Made by a program: the position numbers and the translations under genes. Positions 53,350-62,128 of a stretch of 64,000 nucleotides of DNA are shown piece after piece (the stretch's first letter is position 1; every line of letters starts with the position of its first letter). The DNA comes from Adlercreutzia faecimuris. GTDB taxonomy: Bacteria; Actinomycetota; Coriobacteriia; Coriobacteriales; Eggerthellaceae. The stretch lies in NCBI RefSeq assembly GCF_022669055.1, contig NZ_JAJMLW010000004.1, positions 62,001 to 126,000 on the forward strand, given 5' to 3'. The notes beneath the pieces were generated by a model that saw only the letters and a list, made by a program, of their open reading frames with translations, was not told where the DNA came from and ran no database searches.

Positions 53350-54790
53350 TAGATCAATCGTCTCCAATGTAGGGTGGTCGGTTGTCGAGCGCCTCTGCTC
53401 TCAGGTTGTTCTTTTTGTTGTGTCGGTAATTCTGGCGCGACTAATCGTTCCCGAAGTCTATGGAATTGCAACCGTAGTGACCGTCATCGTTAATATTCTT
53501 GCGGTTGTTCTTCCATCTGGCTTCTCTAGCGCCTTAATTTATTCAAAGATGGATGATGTTCGCTGTTACTCAACGGCATTTTGGGCGACGCTTATTCTGA
53601 CATTGGTTCTATATTCTGTATTATTTATCTCAGCTCCCCTTCTCGCGGATTACTATTCGGCTGAGGAGATAACGGTCTATGTGCGCATAACAGCCATCCA
53701 GCTGATATTGCAGGGGATCCAATCCATTCCTTTTGCATATATCTCAAAAAAAATGCTTTTCAGGGAAAACTACAAAGCAACTCTTGTGGGCGTAATTGCC
53801 TCGGCGCTTGTTTCGATTTCGCTCGCTGTTTTTGGTTTGGGCGTCTGGGCTCTATTGCTGAGCGTCTCCATTCAGACGGCTGTTTCTACGATAGTTTTGT
53901 GTCGTGCGATCAACTTCCGCGTTGAGCTCAGGATGGATCTGGGCATTGCGAAAGAGATGTTTCTGTACTGCTGGAAGCTTATGGGCGTCGATTTCCTTAA
54001 CTCGCTGTACTCAAGCCTTAACAGCTTGATTATTGGAAAGCTATTTCAGAAAACGGAGGTCGCCTTCTATACGCGTGCCTACAATTTGCCGCAAATGTTG
54101 CTGGGGAGCGTTACGACTGCAGTATCTAAGGTTTTGTTCCCCGTATTTTCCGAGAGAAATGAAAGCGTTGATTGCGTGCGACTGATGCTCAGAAAGTCAG
54201 TTCGACTGATGAACTACACGGTATACCCCTTGCTAGGCGCGTTGGGGGCAATGGGCTATGAGATTGTCGTCGTGCTTTATACCGAGCAGTGGGTTGGGGT
54301 GGTTCCATATCTTTACGTCATGTGTTTTGTCTGGGCTTTTCAGCCGGTTCAGACTTGCGCGATTCAGGCCTTCAAGGCTTTAGGGAAGACGGGGATATTT
54401 CTAAAACTAGAAATTTTAAAAAAGTTGGCTGGATTGATCATAATAGCGGGCTTTGTCTATTTTATGGGCGACCCGATGGCCCTTGCTTTCTCGTTGCTGG
54501 CAAGCCAGGTGATTTCCTCGTTGATTAATATGCCACTTCTAAAGAAACATTTAGGCTATTCGTATGGGGATCAGGTAAAAGACATGATCGAGTCTCTCCC
54601 AGTTAGCCTTCTGATGATCTGTGGCATTCGGGGCGCGGCGATGCTGGTTGGGAATTTGGCTATGAGAATTCCCCTGCAGATACTAATCGGAGCCGGGATC
54701 TATTCGTTGCTCTCATGGCTTATAAAAAGTGAGAACTTTTTCTATCTGAAGGATGTCGCATTGGAGATCGTTGGGCGCAAGATTAGATAG
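53336..54790 (+). CDS. Wzx-type polysaccharide flippase
   Basis: A 484-residue MOP-superfamily membrane protein with 12-14 helices that would move lipid-linked repeat units across the membrane. The N-terminal SIVSNVGWSVVERLCSQVVLFVVSVILARL is typical of WzxC/TuaB-like exporters, as are FYTRAYNLPQMLLGSVTTAVSKVLFPVFSE and CFVWAFQPVQTCAIQAFKALGK. It lies next to glycosyltransferases and the polymerase. The gap of 280 nt after it marks a possible transcript boundary. Confidence 0.93.
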   Translation: MGKDSRSIVSNVGWSVVERLCSQVVLFVVSVILARLIVPEVYGIATVVTVIVNILAVVLPSGFSSALIYSKMDDVRCYSTAFWATLILTLVLYSVLFISAPLLADYYSAEEITVYVRITAIQLILQGIQSIPFAYISKKMLFRENYKATLVGVIASALVSISLAVFGLGVWALLLSVSIQTAVSTIVLCRAINFRVELRMDLGIAKEMFLYCWKLMGVDFLNSLYSSLNSLIIGKLFQKTEVAFYTRAYNLPQMLLGSVTTAVSKVLFPVFSERNESVDCVRLMLRKSVRLMNYTVYPLLGALGAMGYEIVVVLYTEQWVGVVPYLYVMCFVWAFQPVQTCAIQAFKALGKTGIFLKLEILKKLAGLIIIAGFVYFMGDPMALAFSLLASQVISSLINMPLLKKHLGYSYGDQVKDMIESLPVSLLMICGIRGAAMLVGNLAMRIPLQILIGAGIYSLLSWLIKSENFFYLKDVALEIVGRKIR

Positions 54791-55070
54791 AAGCCCTCAT
54801 TTGTCTTTCCGATTAACGGCTGGGCGTAAGTCGCGAAATGCCGAAAGCAGACGAATGGCTTCACTTCGAAATGGTCTGGCGGCCCTTTTAAAGCGATTGG
54901 TGTTTGTCGGATGTTTGTGCTGAGATCTGGCATGGCGGATTTTTTTGAGGCCTCTCTATTCTCTGACAGAGATGACGGGACCCGTGCAAGGCCTCCGGAT
55001 TTGGGTGTGGATCTGTTTGCTGTATCCAGGCTAGTTGTGAACTTTGAAAACGAAAGAGGAAGGAGCTGAG
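54791..55070 (+). other. intergenic gap inside the glycan cassette
   Basis: 280 bases between the flippase and dehydratase genes. No gene or strong promoter is evident. A T-rich stretch (T7 near 54942) follows GGCATGGCGGA but without a stable stem. It may be a remnant of an earlier gene. Confidence 0.3.
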
Positions 55071-56138
55071 ATGAAGGACTCCAGTCATTTTGCAGGGAAA
55101 ACGCTCATGATTACCGGGGGAACCGGCAGTTTTGGAAATACGGTGCTTAGGCACTTTCTTGAATCCGATGTAGGGGAGATACGAATTTTTTCTCGTGATG
55201 AAAAGAAGCAGGATGATATGCGACATCGTCTGCAGTTGATGCATCCGGAATGCGCAGAAAAAGTGCGGTATTTCATCGGAGATGTTAGGGACCAGAGAAG
55301 CGTAAGAGATTCGATGCATGGTGTTGACTATGTGTTTCACGCAGCGGCGCTCAAACAGGTGCCTAGTTGCGAGTTCTTTCCAATGGAGGCTGTTCGCACC
55401 AATGTAATTGGGACAGACAATGTTCTGCATGCAGCCATTGATGAGGGCGTTGAGCGCGTGGTGTGCCTTTCCACGGATAAGGCGGCTTATCCGATAAATG
55501 CTATGGGAAAGAGCAAGGCGATGATGGAGAGCATTATCTACGCCAATGCCAGAAATGGCGCTGGGCGCACCACGATTTGCTGTACTCGATATGGCAACGT
55601 AATGTGCAGCAGAGGATCTATCATTCCTCTGTTCATCGAGCAAATTCGCAAAGGAATGCCTCTTACGATCACAGACCCAGCGATGACAAGATTTCTTATG
55701 AACCTAGATGAAGCGGTTGATCTGGTGGAATTCGCATTCCTAAATGCTGAGCCTGGCGATCTGTTCATTCAAAAATCGCCGGCTTCGACTATTAGGGTGC
55801 TTGCCGAGGCAGTGCAGAAGATATTCGGTCAGACGGATGTGAAAATCATAGGCCCCCGCCATGGCGAAAAGCTCTTTGAAACGCTGATGACTTGCGAGGA
55901 GCGGTTGCGCTCGGAAGACATGGGAAGGTATTTCCGTGTGAGGAGCGATACCCGCGACCTCAATTACGATCGACGTATAGAAACTGGTGAGGTTCGCACT
56001 ATGGCTGACGAATCGTACACGAGTCACAACACGGATCGCCTCGATGTCGATAGAACCGTGGAGAAGATAATGACCTCGTCCTATGTCAGGCTTGCGCTTG
56101 AGGGGAAGCTTGCTGAGGACGAGTTTTCCCAGGCGTAG
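55071..56138 (+). CDS. CapE/PseB-type UDP-HexNAc 4,6-dehydratase
   Basis: A 355-residue soluble short-chain dehydrogenase/reductase of the polysaccharide biosynthesis family. NAD motif TGGTGSFGNTVL is near residue 16. FHAAALKQVPSCEFFPMEAVRTN and STDKAAYPINAMGKSKAMME follow, where the catalytic Y-x-x-x-K Tyr is replaced by Met as in CapE/FlaA1 relatives. RYGNVMCSRGSIIPLF is also typical. It would convert UDP-GlcNAc to a 4-keto-6-deoxy sugar, which the adjacent DegT-type aminotransferase can aminate and the acetyltransferase acylate, a PseB-PseC-PseH-like path. The ATG at 55071 follows AAGGAGC. Confidence 0.9.
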   Translation: MKDSSHFAGKTLMITGGTGSFGNTVLRHFLESDVGEIRIFSRDEKKQDDMRHRLQLMHPECAEKVRYFIGDVRDQRSVRDSMHGVDYVFHAAALKQVPSCEFFPMEAVRTNVIGTDNVLHAAIDEGVERVVCLSTDKAAYPINAMGKSKAMMESIIYANARNGAGRTTICCTRYGNVMCSRGSIIPLFIEQIRKGMPLTITDPAMTRFLMNLDEAVDLVEFAFLNAEPGDLFIQKSPASTIRVLAEAVQKIFGQTDVKIIGPRHGEKLFETLMTCEERLRSEDMGRYFRVRSDTRDLNYDRRIETGEVRTMADESYTSHNTDRLDVDRTVEKIMTSSYVRLALEGKLAEDEFSQA

Positions 56139-56168
56139 CGATCTCCTTTTGAAAGGAAGGTGCGGAGG

Positions 56169-57257
56169 ATGATCCCCCTCGTTAAAACATTTATTCCCGA
56201 GAGAAAAGAGCTCATGCCGGCACTTGAGCGAGAGTTATATAGTGGCTACATTGCGACTGGTGATACGGTTTCCTTATTCGAGCAGAACTTCGGCACTCTT
56301 ATTGAAAATGAGAATTTCATAGCGCTTAATTCGGGGTCGGCGGCTCTTCACATAGCATTATGCTTGGCGGGAATAGAGCCTGGAGACGAGGTTATTAGTA
56401 CTCCGATGACCGCTGAGCCCACCAATACGGTTATTGCGCAGACGGGTGCCAAGATCGTCTGGGCGGATGTCGATCCTAAGACGGGGCTCATCTCGCCTAA
56501 CTCCATTAGGAGCAAGATAACGGAACGGACGAAGGCAATCGTTGTCGTTCATTATGCGGGAATGGTCTGCGATATGCGGGCCATAAATGCTATTTCTCAG
56601 GCATCTAATATACCCGTAATCGAGGACGATGCACATGCCTTGCTGGCTCAGTTTGAGGGAAAGCCTATTGGATCTAACTCGGCTTTTACATGCTTTTCGT
56701 TTCAGGCCATCAAGCAAATGACGACGGTTGATGGAGGGGGGATAGCTGTCAAGGATCCCTCTCTTGTTTCTGAGGCGAAACGGCTACGTTGGTTTGGTCT
56801 TGATAAAGGGGTAAGCCGACTTGGCAATGACATAAAGCGCATCGGCTACAAATACGCAATGAATAATGTGACGGCTGCGATGGGTCTTGTTCAGATAGAT
56901 CATGTGGAAGGCAATGTAGGATCGTGCATTCTTAACGGAAGGTACTACGACGAGCGGCTTTTGGGCATTTCGGGGGTGACCACGGTTCCGTATTACGCCG
57001 ATACGAAGCCCTCGTATTGGCTTTATACGATGAAGGTTGATCGTCGTGATGACTTTATTCGGGCAATGCGGGCACGTGGAATTGAGTCGTCTCCTCTCCA
57101 TCATAGGAGCGACACCCATAGCGTCTTTTCCAATTCAAGATGCGACCTACCCGGTTTGGATGAGTGGTATTCGAATTATGTTCACATTCCTTGCGGGTGG
57201 TGGGTTGGTGATGAAGAGCGAGAGAAGATCGTTGAGGCGGTAAGGGCTGGATGGTGA
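56169..57257 (+). CDS. DegT/DnrJ/EryC1-family sugar aminotransferase
   Basis: A 362-residue PLP enzyme of the sugar-aminotransferase family. ALNSGSAALHIAL binds the cofactor phosphate, IEDDAHAL gives the Asp that pairs with the pyridine nitrogen, and FSFQAIKQMTTVDGG holds the PLP-binding Lys182. It probably aminates the keto sugar made by the upstream dehydratase. The ATG at 56169 has AAGGAAGG 8 nt upstream; a GTG at 56160 is possible. The end overlaps by 7 bp with a second, related gene. Confidence 0.92.
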   Translation: MIPLVKTFIPERKELMPALERELYSGYIATGDTVSLFEQNFGTLIENENFIALNSGSAALHIALCLAGIEPGDEVISTPMTAEPTNTVIAQTGAKIVWADVDPKTGLISPNSIRSKITERTKAIVVVHYAGMVCDMRAINAISQASNIPVIEDDAHALLAQFEGKPIGSNSAFTCFSFQAIKQMTTVDGGGIAVKDPSLVSEAKRLRWFGLDKGVSRLGNDIKRIGYKYAMNNVTAAMGLVQIDHVEGNVGSCILNGRYYDERLLGISGVTTVPYYADTKPSYWLYTMKVDRRDDFIRAMRARGIESSPLHHRSDTHSVFSNSRCDLPGLDEWYSNYVHIPCGWWVGDEEREKIVEAVRAGW

Positions 57258-58339
57258 CGATACCGTTGCTAAAGCCCCATATGCCCGAGTTGGGCCAAGA
57301 CTTTCTTGACGTTGTGAAGTCGGGCAACTTAAGTGGCGGCAGCAAAATGCGTCGCTTTGAGGACTCACTTTCCAGGTGGGTTGGAAGCGAAAGAGTGGTA
57401 GCGGTCAATTCATTTAATTCTGCGATATATGTAGCGTTGGCGACAATTGGCGTAGGAGCTGGCGATAAAGTTATTGCTTCGCCTATGGGGTGCCTTGCCT
57501 CGTTGCTCCCTGTGCGCGCAGCTGGAGTAAGTGTGGTTTGGGCAGACGTAGATCCGCTCACGGGCACTCTTGATCCTGCGAGTGTGGAGAGGTGCATGGG
57601 GCCAGAAACAAAGGCTGTGATTCATAATCATTTTTGCGGATATCCAGGACGTATAGACGAGATAAATGAAGTCGCTCATTCCTATGGCGTGAAGGTGATA
57701 GATGACGGCATCGAAGCCTTTGGGGCACAGTACAGGGATCGTTCCATCGGGGCGTCTGGAGCGGACGCGACGGTCTTTTCCTTTGGGCCCGTAAGAATTC
57801 CAAACACAGTTGATGGCGGTGCGGTTGTTGTTGACGACGAAGAGTTATTTGAGCGGGCGAGGCTTCTTCGCGATTGCGGGGTTGATCGCTCGAGGTTTAG
57901 GGACAGCATGGGTGAGATAGACGGGTCGTGCGATGTTCTGCTGCCGGGCATTTCGGCAAAGATGAGTGAGCTTAATGCTTTTATTGGACTATCGCAGATG
58001 GAGTATGTGGAAGAACTCCTGAACAAACAGAAGGAAAACGCTGATGCCTGGAAGAGCGTGCTTGTTTCTGAGAATGTTCAACCAGTTGGATCTGCAGATG
58101 CCGCCCCGAGCTGGTGGGTATTCGGGGTTTTGGCCGAGCAGAAAAAGGCGTTCATTGAGGAGAGTCGATCGCGGGGCTTTTGGGCCTCAGGGGTGCACGC
58201 CGATCTAAGCCAATACTCTATTTTTGGGGGCAGGGAGTGTAGCCTTCCTGGAGTCGATGAGTTCGCCTCTCGTTTTGTGGCATTGCCTTGTGGCTGGTGG
58301 GTCGAGCGAGATGAAATCCACGGCTTTTCTTGTAGCTAG
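57251..58339 (+). CDS. DegT-family protein with Arg at the PLP-lysine position
   Basis: A 362-residue paralogue of the preceding aminotransferase (AVNSFNSAIYVAL, WADVDPLTGTLDP, VIDDGIEAFGAQY, LPCGWWVERDE). At the position of the catalytic lysine the motif reads FSFGPVRIPNTVDGG, with Arg182 (AGA, 57794-57796 region) aligned exactly to Lys182 of the neighbour. Without that lysine the internal aldimine cannot form, so it is either a pseudoenzyme (perhaps a partner subunit of the neighbour) or has another chemistry. DegT-family dehydratases such as ColD also replace the lysine, but with His. The two genes overlap by 7 bp. Confidence 0.85.
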   Translation: MVTIPLLKPHMPELGQDFLDVVKSGNLSGGSKMRRFEDSLSRWVGSERVVAVNSFNSAIYVALATIGVGAGDKVIASPMGCLASLLPVRAAGVSVVWADVDPLTGTLDPASVERCMGPETKAVIHNHFCGYPGRIDEINEVAHSYGVKVIDDGIEAFGAQYRDRSIGASGADATVFSFGPVRIPNTVDGGAVVVDDEELFERARLLRDCGVDRSRFRDSMGEIDGSCDVLLPGISAKMSELNAFIGLSQMEYVEELLNKQKENADAWKSVLVSENVQPVGSADAAPSWWVFGVLAEQKKAFIEESRSRGFWASGVHADLSQYSIFGGRECSLPGVDEFASRFVALPCGWWVERDEIHGFSCS

Positions 58340-58374
58340 GTGAGCAATTGCGGAAATGCTGAATCGGAGGCTTT

Positions 58375-58908
58375 ATGGTTAGGTTAAAGGGCGTCGTTTT
58401 AGAGATGCTTCAGCACCAAGATGCAGATGACCGTCTTCTTCGGAAGATTATCGATCTGAAGAACGAGTCTTGGCCATATGGAGAGGAGTCCCAGCGAGAG
58501 TGGCTCAAGAAAAATATGGGCGTACATGATTGGCACTGTCTTTTGTGGGCAGGCGATGACTTGACGGGGTACTGCACCTTGTCAGAGGTAGTTCTGGATA
58601 TCAATGGATGCACGAGCGACATCCTTGGGTTAGGCTGCGTTTGCGTAGCCAGCAAGAAAAAAGGCCATGGGTGGGGGGCAACATTGTCGACGCTCGTTTC
58701 CCAGCTTATAAGAGATTCTGGGCATGCCGGAATGCTTATATGCCGTGATGATCTAGTTGGGTTTTATCAGAATAATGGGAATTGGCTACTTTGGGATAAA
58801 TCGCAAGGAGAAGATGTTTTCTTTGGGGGAAATCCTATTGGGGCAAACGTGATGACGTTGTCGTTGTCGCCCGAATCGGCAAGGGTTTCGATCGACAGAG
58901 TGTTTTGA
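58375..58908 (+). CDS. GNAT-family acetyltransferase in the glycan cassette
   Basis: A 177-residue protein with a GNAT-like core. LGLGCVCVASKKKGHGWGATL is the acetyl-CoA motif (G-H-G-W-G in place of the common G-x-G-x-G/A), and DLVGFYQNNGNW corresponds to motif B (F-Y-x-x-x-G). Its position behind the dehydratase and aminotransferase genes suggests it N-acetylates the new amino sugar, like PseH. The last gene of the AT-rich cassette. Confidence 0.78.
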   Translation: MVRLKGVVLEMLQHQDADDRLLRKIIDLKNESWPYGEESQREWLKKNMGVHDWHCLLWAGDDLTGYCTLSEVVLDINGCTSDILGLGCVCVASKKKGHGWGATLSTLVSQLIRDSGHAGMLICRDDLVGFYQNNGNWLLWDKSQGEDVFFGGNPIGANVMTLSLSPESARVSIDRVF

Positions 58909-58965
58909 GATCAAATTTAAGGTTGTTTCGCAGAACTTTGACAATCAAATAGGAGGGCGGTATTC

Positions 58966-60234
58966 ATGAAAATCGCAGTAGCGGGTACTGGGTATGTTGG
59001 GCTTTCGCTGGCTGTGCTCCTGGCGCAGCGTAACGAGGTCGTGGCGGTGGATGTGGTGCCTTCCAAGGTGGAGGCGCTCTCTCGGTGGGAGAGCCCTATC
59101 GTCGATACGGAGATAGAGGCCTGGCTTGCCCAGGCCGCTGCGGGGGAGCGGCCGCTCTCGCTCGCGGCCACGCTTGACGGCGCGGCGGCCTATCGGGATG
59201 CCGAGATGGTGGTGATTGCCACGCCGACCAACTACGACCCCGACCGCAACTTCTTCGACACGCGCTACGTCGAGCAGGTGGTCGAGCTGGTGCTCGAGGC
59301 CAACCCGACGGCCGTCATGGTCATCAAGTCGACGGTGCCAGTGGGCTACGCCGAGGAGCTCTCGGCGCGCTATCCCCAGGGGCGCTTCCTGTTCAGCCCC
59401 GAGTTCCTGCGCGAGGGGCGCGCCCTCTACGACAACCTGCATCCTTCCCGCGTCATCGTGGGCGTGCCGCGCTCCTCGGCGTTCGCCGGTGAGCTTGAGG
59501 AGTCCGCGCGTGACTTCGCGGAGCTTCTCGTCGAAGGCGCCGATGCCGTCGAGCGCGACCGCGAGAACGCCGACGGCACTCGCGGGATCCCCGTCCTCAT
59601 CATGGGCTCCACCGAGGCCGAGGCCGTGAAGCTCTTCGCCAACACCTATCTGGCGCTGCGGGTGTCGTTCTTCAACGAGCTGGATACCTACGCGGCCACG
59701 CGCGGGCTCGACGCCGCGGAGGTCATCCGCGGCGTGTGCCTGGAGCCGCGCATCGGGTCGCACTACAACAACCCCTCCTTCGGCTATGGCGGCTATTGTC
59801 TGCCCAAGGACACCAAGCAGCTGCTGGCCAACTTCGACCGCGTGCCCCAGAGCCTCATCCGCGCCATCGTCGAGGCCAACCGCACGCGCAAGGACTTCGT
59901 GGCCGACCAGGTGGTCGACCGCGTGATGGCGCTCGTGTACTCCGGCGTCGAGGCGCCGGTGGTGGGCGTCCATCGCCTCACCATGAAGAGCGGCTCGGAC
60001 AACTTCCGCGCGAGCTCCATCCAGGGCATCATGCGCCGGGTGCGCGCCCGCGGGGTGCCGGTGGTGGTCTACGAGCCCACGCTCGACGCCCCCGACTTCT
60101 TCGGCGCCGAGGTCATCCGCGACCTGGGCGAGTTCAAGTCGCGCAGCGACCTCATCATCGCCAACCGCTGGGACGACGAGCTGGCCGACGTAGCCGACAG
60201 GGTCTACACCCGCGACCTCTTCCGGCGGGATTAG
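58966..60234 (+). CDS. UDP-glucose 6-dehydrogenase-type nucleotide sugar dehydrogenase
   Basis: A 422-residue enzyme that oxidises a UDP-hexose to its uronic acid with NAD. The Rossmann start [49 protein letters not shown] and [14 protein letters not shown] (catalytic Cys) are all intact and point to the UDP-glucose type. GC content returns to that of the core genome within the first 100 bases. AGGAGGG precedes the ATG. Its stop codon overlaps by 4 bp the end of a convergent toxin gene. Confidence 0.93.
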   Translation: MKIAVAGTGYVGLSLAVLLAQRNEVVAVDVVPSKVEALSRWESPIVDTEIEAWLAQAAAGERPLSLAATLDGAAAYRDAEMVVIATPTNYDPDRNFFDTRYVEQVVELVLEANPTAVMVIKSTVPVGYAEELSARYPQGRFLFSPEFLREGRALYDNLHPSRVIVGVPRSSAFAGELEESARDFAELLVEGADAVERDRENADGTRGIPVLIMGSTEAEAVKLFANTYLALRVSFFNELDTYAATRGLDAAEVIRGVCLEPRIGSHYNNPSFGYGGYCLPKDTKQLLANFDRVPQSLIRAIVEANRTRKDFVADQVVDRVMALVYSGVEAPVVGVHRLTMKSGSDNFRASSIQGIMRRVRARGVPVVVYEPTLDAPDFFGAEVIRDLGEFKSRSDLIIANRWDDELADVADRVYTRDLFRRD

Positions 60235-60638
60235 CGCGCAGGGCGCTGCCGCGCTCTTCTCGTAGCAGCTGCCATCCGCTCGTAGAAGTCTGCCGGAATT
60301 CGGCGGTGCCCGAAGCCCTTGACTTCTATGCCAGAGGGCGTCCGGCGGTACATGATTCTGCAAGTTGCCTTGACGCCTTGTCCCACACGGTGCTGATAGT
60401 GGTAGGATTCCCAGCCTTCGAATTCGTATTTCAGCGAGCTGGCGTCAACCTCCCTGGCTGCTAGGCGCTCGAGGGCGCGGCGTGTGCTTGCGCATGCGGC
60501 CAGGTAATCGTTGTCGTGGGGGAATGCGAAAGCCAGAAGAAAAGCATCCTCGACGAGATTGGCGGGATCCATGAGAATGCCGTCGATTTCCGAAAGCGAC
60601 TCGATTGCCTGGCGGATGAGTCGCTTGCTAATCGCCAT
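60231..60638 (-). CDS. putative RelE-like toxin of a type II toxin-antitoxin pair
   Basis: A 135-residue protein on the minus strand, second in a two-gene unit. It is basic at the end and closes with [29 protein letters not shown], which resembles the last strands and helix of RelE-fold toxins. The first 70 residues are helical. It starts inside the last codons of the antitoxin gene (11-bp overlap). Function is inferred from gene order, size and the neighbouring Phd-like antitoxin; the fold assignment is not certain. Confidence 0.65.
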   Translation of the reverse strand: MAISKRLIRQAIESLSEIDGILMDPANLVEDAFLLAFAFPHDNDYLAACASTRRALERLAAREVDASSLKYEFEGWESYHYQHRVGQGVKATCRIMYRRTPSGIEVKGFGHRRIPADFYERMAAATRRARQRPAR

Positions 60639-60996
60639 CGATGATCTTGCCCAAGGCGGCTGCGTGCTGGTCGAAGTAGTCCAAGGCGCTGGCCTTGAGG
60701 TCGGCGCCACCCTTCAGGTCGTTCCGCCCTTCTCGTACTTTGAACATCGTGGCGATCTGCGCTTCCTCGGCTTGCGATTCCAGCTCGGCTATCCGATCGC
60801 TGAGGGCTAGCGCATAATCGGGCGCGAGCATGTAGCCGACCACGCTGTTGCGATCGACGACCTCGAAGCACCCTGCCTCGGGGAGCCTTTCGCGCCAAGA
60901 CTTGGAGCGGGCGAACTCCGAGACGCCCACTCGCTCGGTGGCATTGATCATCTCGCGGAACTTGGCCACCTTTTCTTCGGTAGGGGCGGGTGACAT
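60628..60996 (-). CDS. Phd/YefM-like antitoxin
   Basis: A 122-residue protein on the minus strand. The N-terminal part (VGVSEFARSKSWRERLPEAGC, FEVVDRNSVVGYMLAPDYAL) has the Phd/YefM plan of helix, then beta hairpin, then D-x-Y. The C-terminal half would bind the toxin. The ATG follows AGAGGAGGCG. A large inverted repeat at 61043-61082, 47 bp upstream, is the probable operator. Confidence 0.75.
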   Translation of the reverse strand: MSPAPTEEKVAKFREMINATERVGVSEFARSKSWRERLPEAGCFEVVDRNSVVGYMLAPDYALALSDRIAELESQAEEAQIATMFKVREGRNDLKGGADLKASALDYFDQHAAALGKIIDGD

Positions 60997-61042
60997 GTCT
61001 CGCCTCCTCTGGCCGGCCTGCTAATGGCCGTATTGTATCATG

Positions 61043-61082
61043 ATGCAATCTAATTCACGTTATTATGTGAATTAGATTGCAT
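61043..61082. promoter_or_regulatory. inverted repeat, likely operator of the second toxin-antitoxin pair
   Basis: Two perfect 16-bp arms (ATGCAATCTAATTCAC, 61043-61058, and its inverse 61067-61082) around an 8-bp spacer. It is AT-rich in a GC-rich setting and lies just upstream of a minus-strand TACAAT -10 candidate (61033-61038). Confidence 0.78.
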
Positions 61083-61168
61083 ATTAGTTGGCAAGCAATG
61101 CATGGCGATGTTCGTTGAAGCTTGGGCGCCGAAGTCGGGGGCCAGGCTTCGGCGCACCTTCCCGGCGC

Positions 61169-62128
61169 TTACAGCGCCACCTCGACCACGTGCTCGCCGT
61201 CGCCGGCGGCGAGGGCCTCCTCCATCGTCACGCCCTTGATGGCGGGATCTTCGTAGGTCGAGTAGTAGTACGTCTTCGTGGCGGCCGAGAAGCCCCCGGT
61301 GTAGAGGGTGACCTCGTAGGCGCCGTCGGCCATCGCGGCGGCTCCCTCTATCATGCCGCAGGCGGCGAGCGTGTGGAACAGGCGGCTCACGTTGGCTGAC
61401 TCGCCCGACTGCACGGGGTAGTGCGCGTTGAAGTACGCGGCTCGCACGAAGCGCGCGGGGGACGAGTACTCGCCCGGCAGCCCCGGCATCCCCAGGCCCG
61501 ATCCGAAGGGGGAGAGCGTCTGCTCGCGCCACTTCGCGTCTGCGGGCATGACGGGGGTGTCGGCCAGGTAGTTGCGCACGTTTTCGCGGTGGTAGTCGAA
61601 GCCGGGCTGGTTGGCCATGACGTCCAGGTCGTCATGGAAGATCTCCATCCCGCGCTTCGTGTACTCGACGACGATGCTGCGCGTGTCGTCGGCGATGATC
61701 CAATGGAGCATCGAAACGCCCAGGCCGTCGATGGGCGCGCCCACGACGGCAACGTCACGCAGGGCGGCCTCGGCCTCGTCGACGGTGGAGAAGCTTGCCG
61801 CCACCCATCGGGGCATCTCGTAGGAGGCGATGCTGGTCTTGCCTTCCACGGGCGCGTCCTCGTAGGCAGCGTACCCGGGGAAGTTCAGCCCTGCTATGGC
61901 CAGGCCGGCCTCGTTGGCGCAGTCGAAGAACAGGGGCAGCCCCTCCTTGCTCACGATTCCCATGCCGATGAGGGCGTGCGGGCTCGCGGGGCCGTCGACG
62001 AAGGCGAAGGGGCGGTCGAACGTCGCGGGCGTTGCCAGCACGCGCTCGCCGAACGGCGTGCACCAGTCGAGGTTGCGGCCGAAGAACATGCGGCCCTTAT
62101 CATCGGTGAATCTGACGCTTGTGCACAT
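61169..62128 (-). CDS. choloylglycine hydrolase family protein, probable bile salt hydrolase
   Basis: A 319-residue Ntn-hydrolase. Met is followed directly by the catalytic Cys2, and Arg18 and Asp21 stand in FFGRNLDW exactly as in bile salt hydrolases. NEAGLAIAGLNFPGYAAY, the Asn in VMANQPGFDYHRENVRNYL and the Arg in SSPARFVRAAYF complete the active site. Such enzymes deconjugate glycine- or taurine-linked bile acids; penicillin V acylase or lactone hydrolysis are alternatives in this family. No signal peptide, so cytoplasmic. AAGGAG precedes the ATG. Presence fits a gut organism. Confidence 0.88.
   Translation of the reverse strand: MCTSVRFTDDKGRMFFGRNLDWCTPFGERVLATPATFDRPFAFVDGPASPHALIGMGIVSKEGLPLFFDCANEAGLAIAGLNFPGYAAYEDAPVEGKTSIASYEMPRWVAASFSTVDEAEAALRDVAVVGAPIDGLGVSMLHWIIADDTRSIVVEYTKRGMEIFHDDLDVMANQPGFDYHRENVRNYLADTPVMPADAKWREQTLSPFGSGLGMPGLPGEYSSPARFVRAAYFNAHYPVQSGESANVSRLFHTLAACGMIEGAAAMADGAYEVTLYTGGFSAATKTYYYSTYEDPAIKGVTMEEALAAGDGEHVVEVAL

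Larger units (their letters stand above)
44693..58908. other. AT-rich glycan cassette (probable acquired serotype module)
   Basis: From the end of the sugar transferase gene to the ugd gene the third codon positions shift from nearly all G/C to mixed A/T, and the genes encode variable glycan functions (glycosyltransferases, polymerase, flippase, sugar-modifying enzymes). Both edges are abrupt (about 44690 and 58960) and meet high-GC conserved polysaccharide genes. No transposase or integrase is visible, so exchange by homologous recombination in the flanks is more likely than an autonomous element. Confidence 0.75.
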
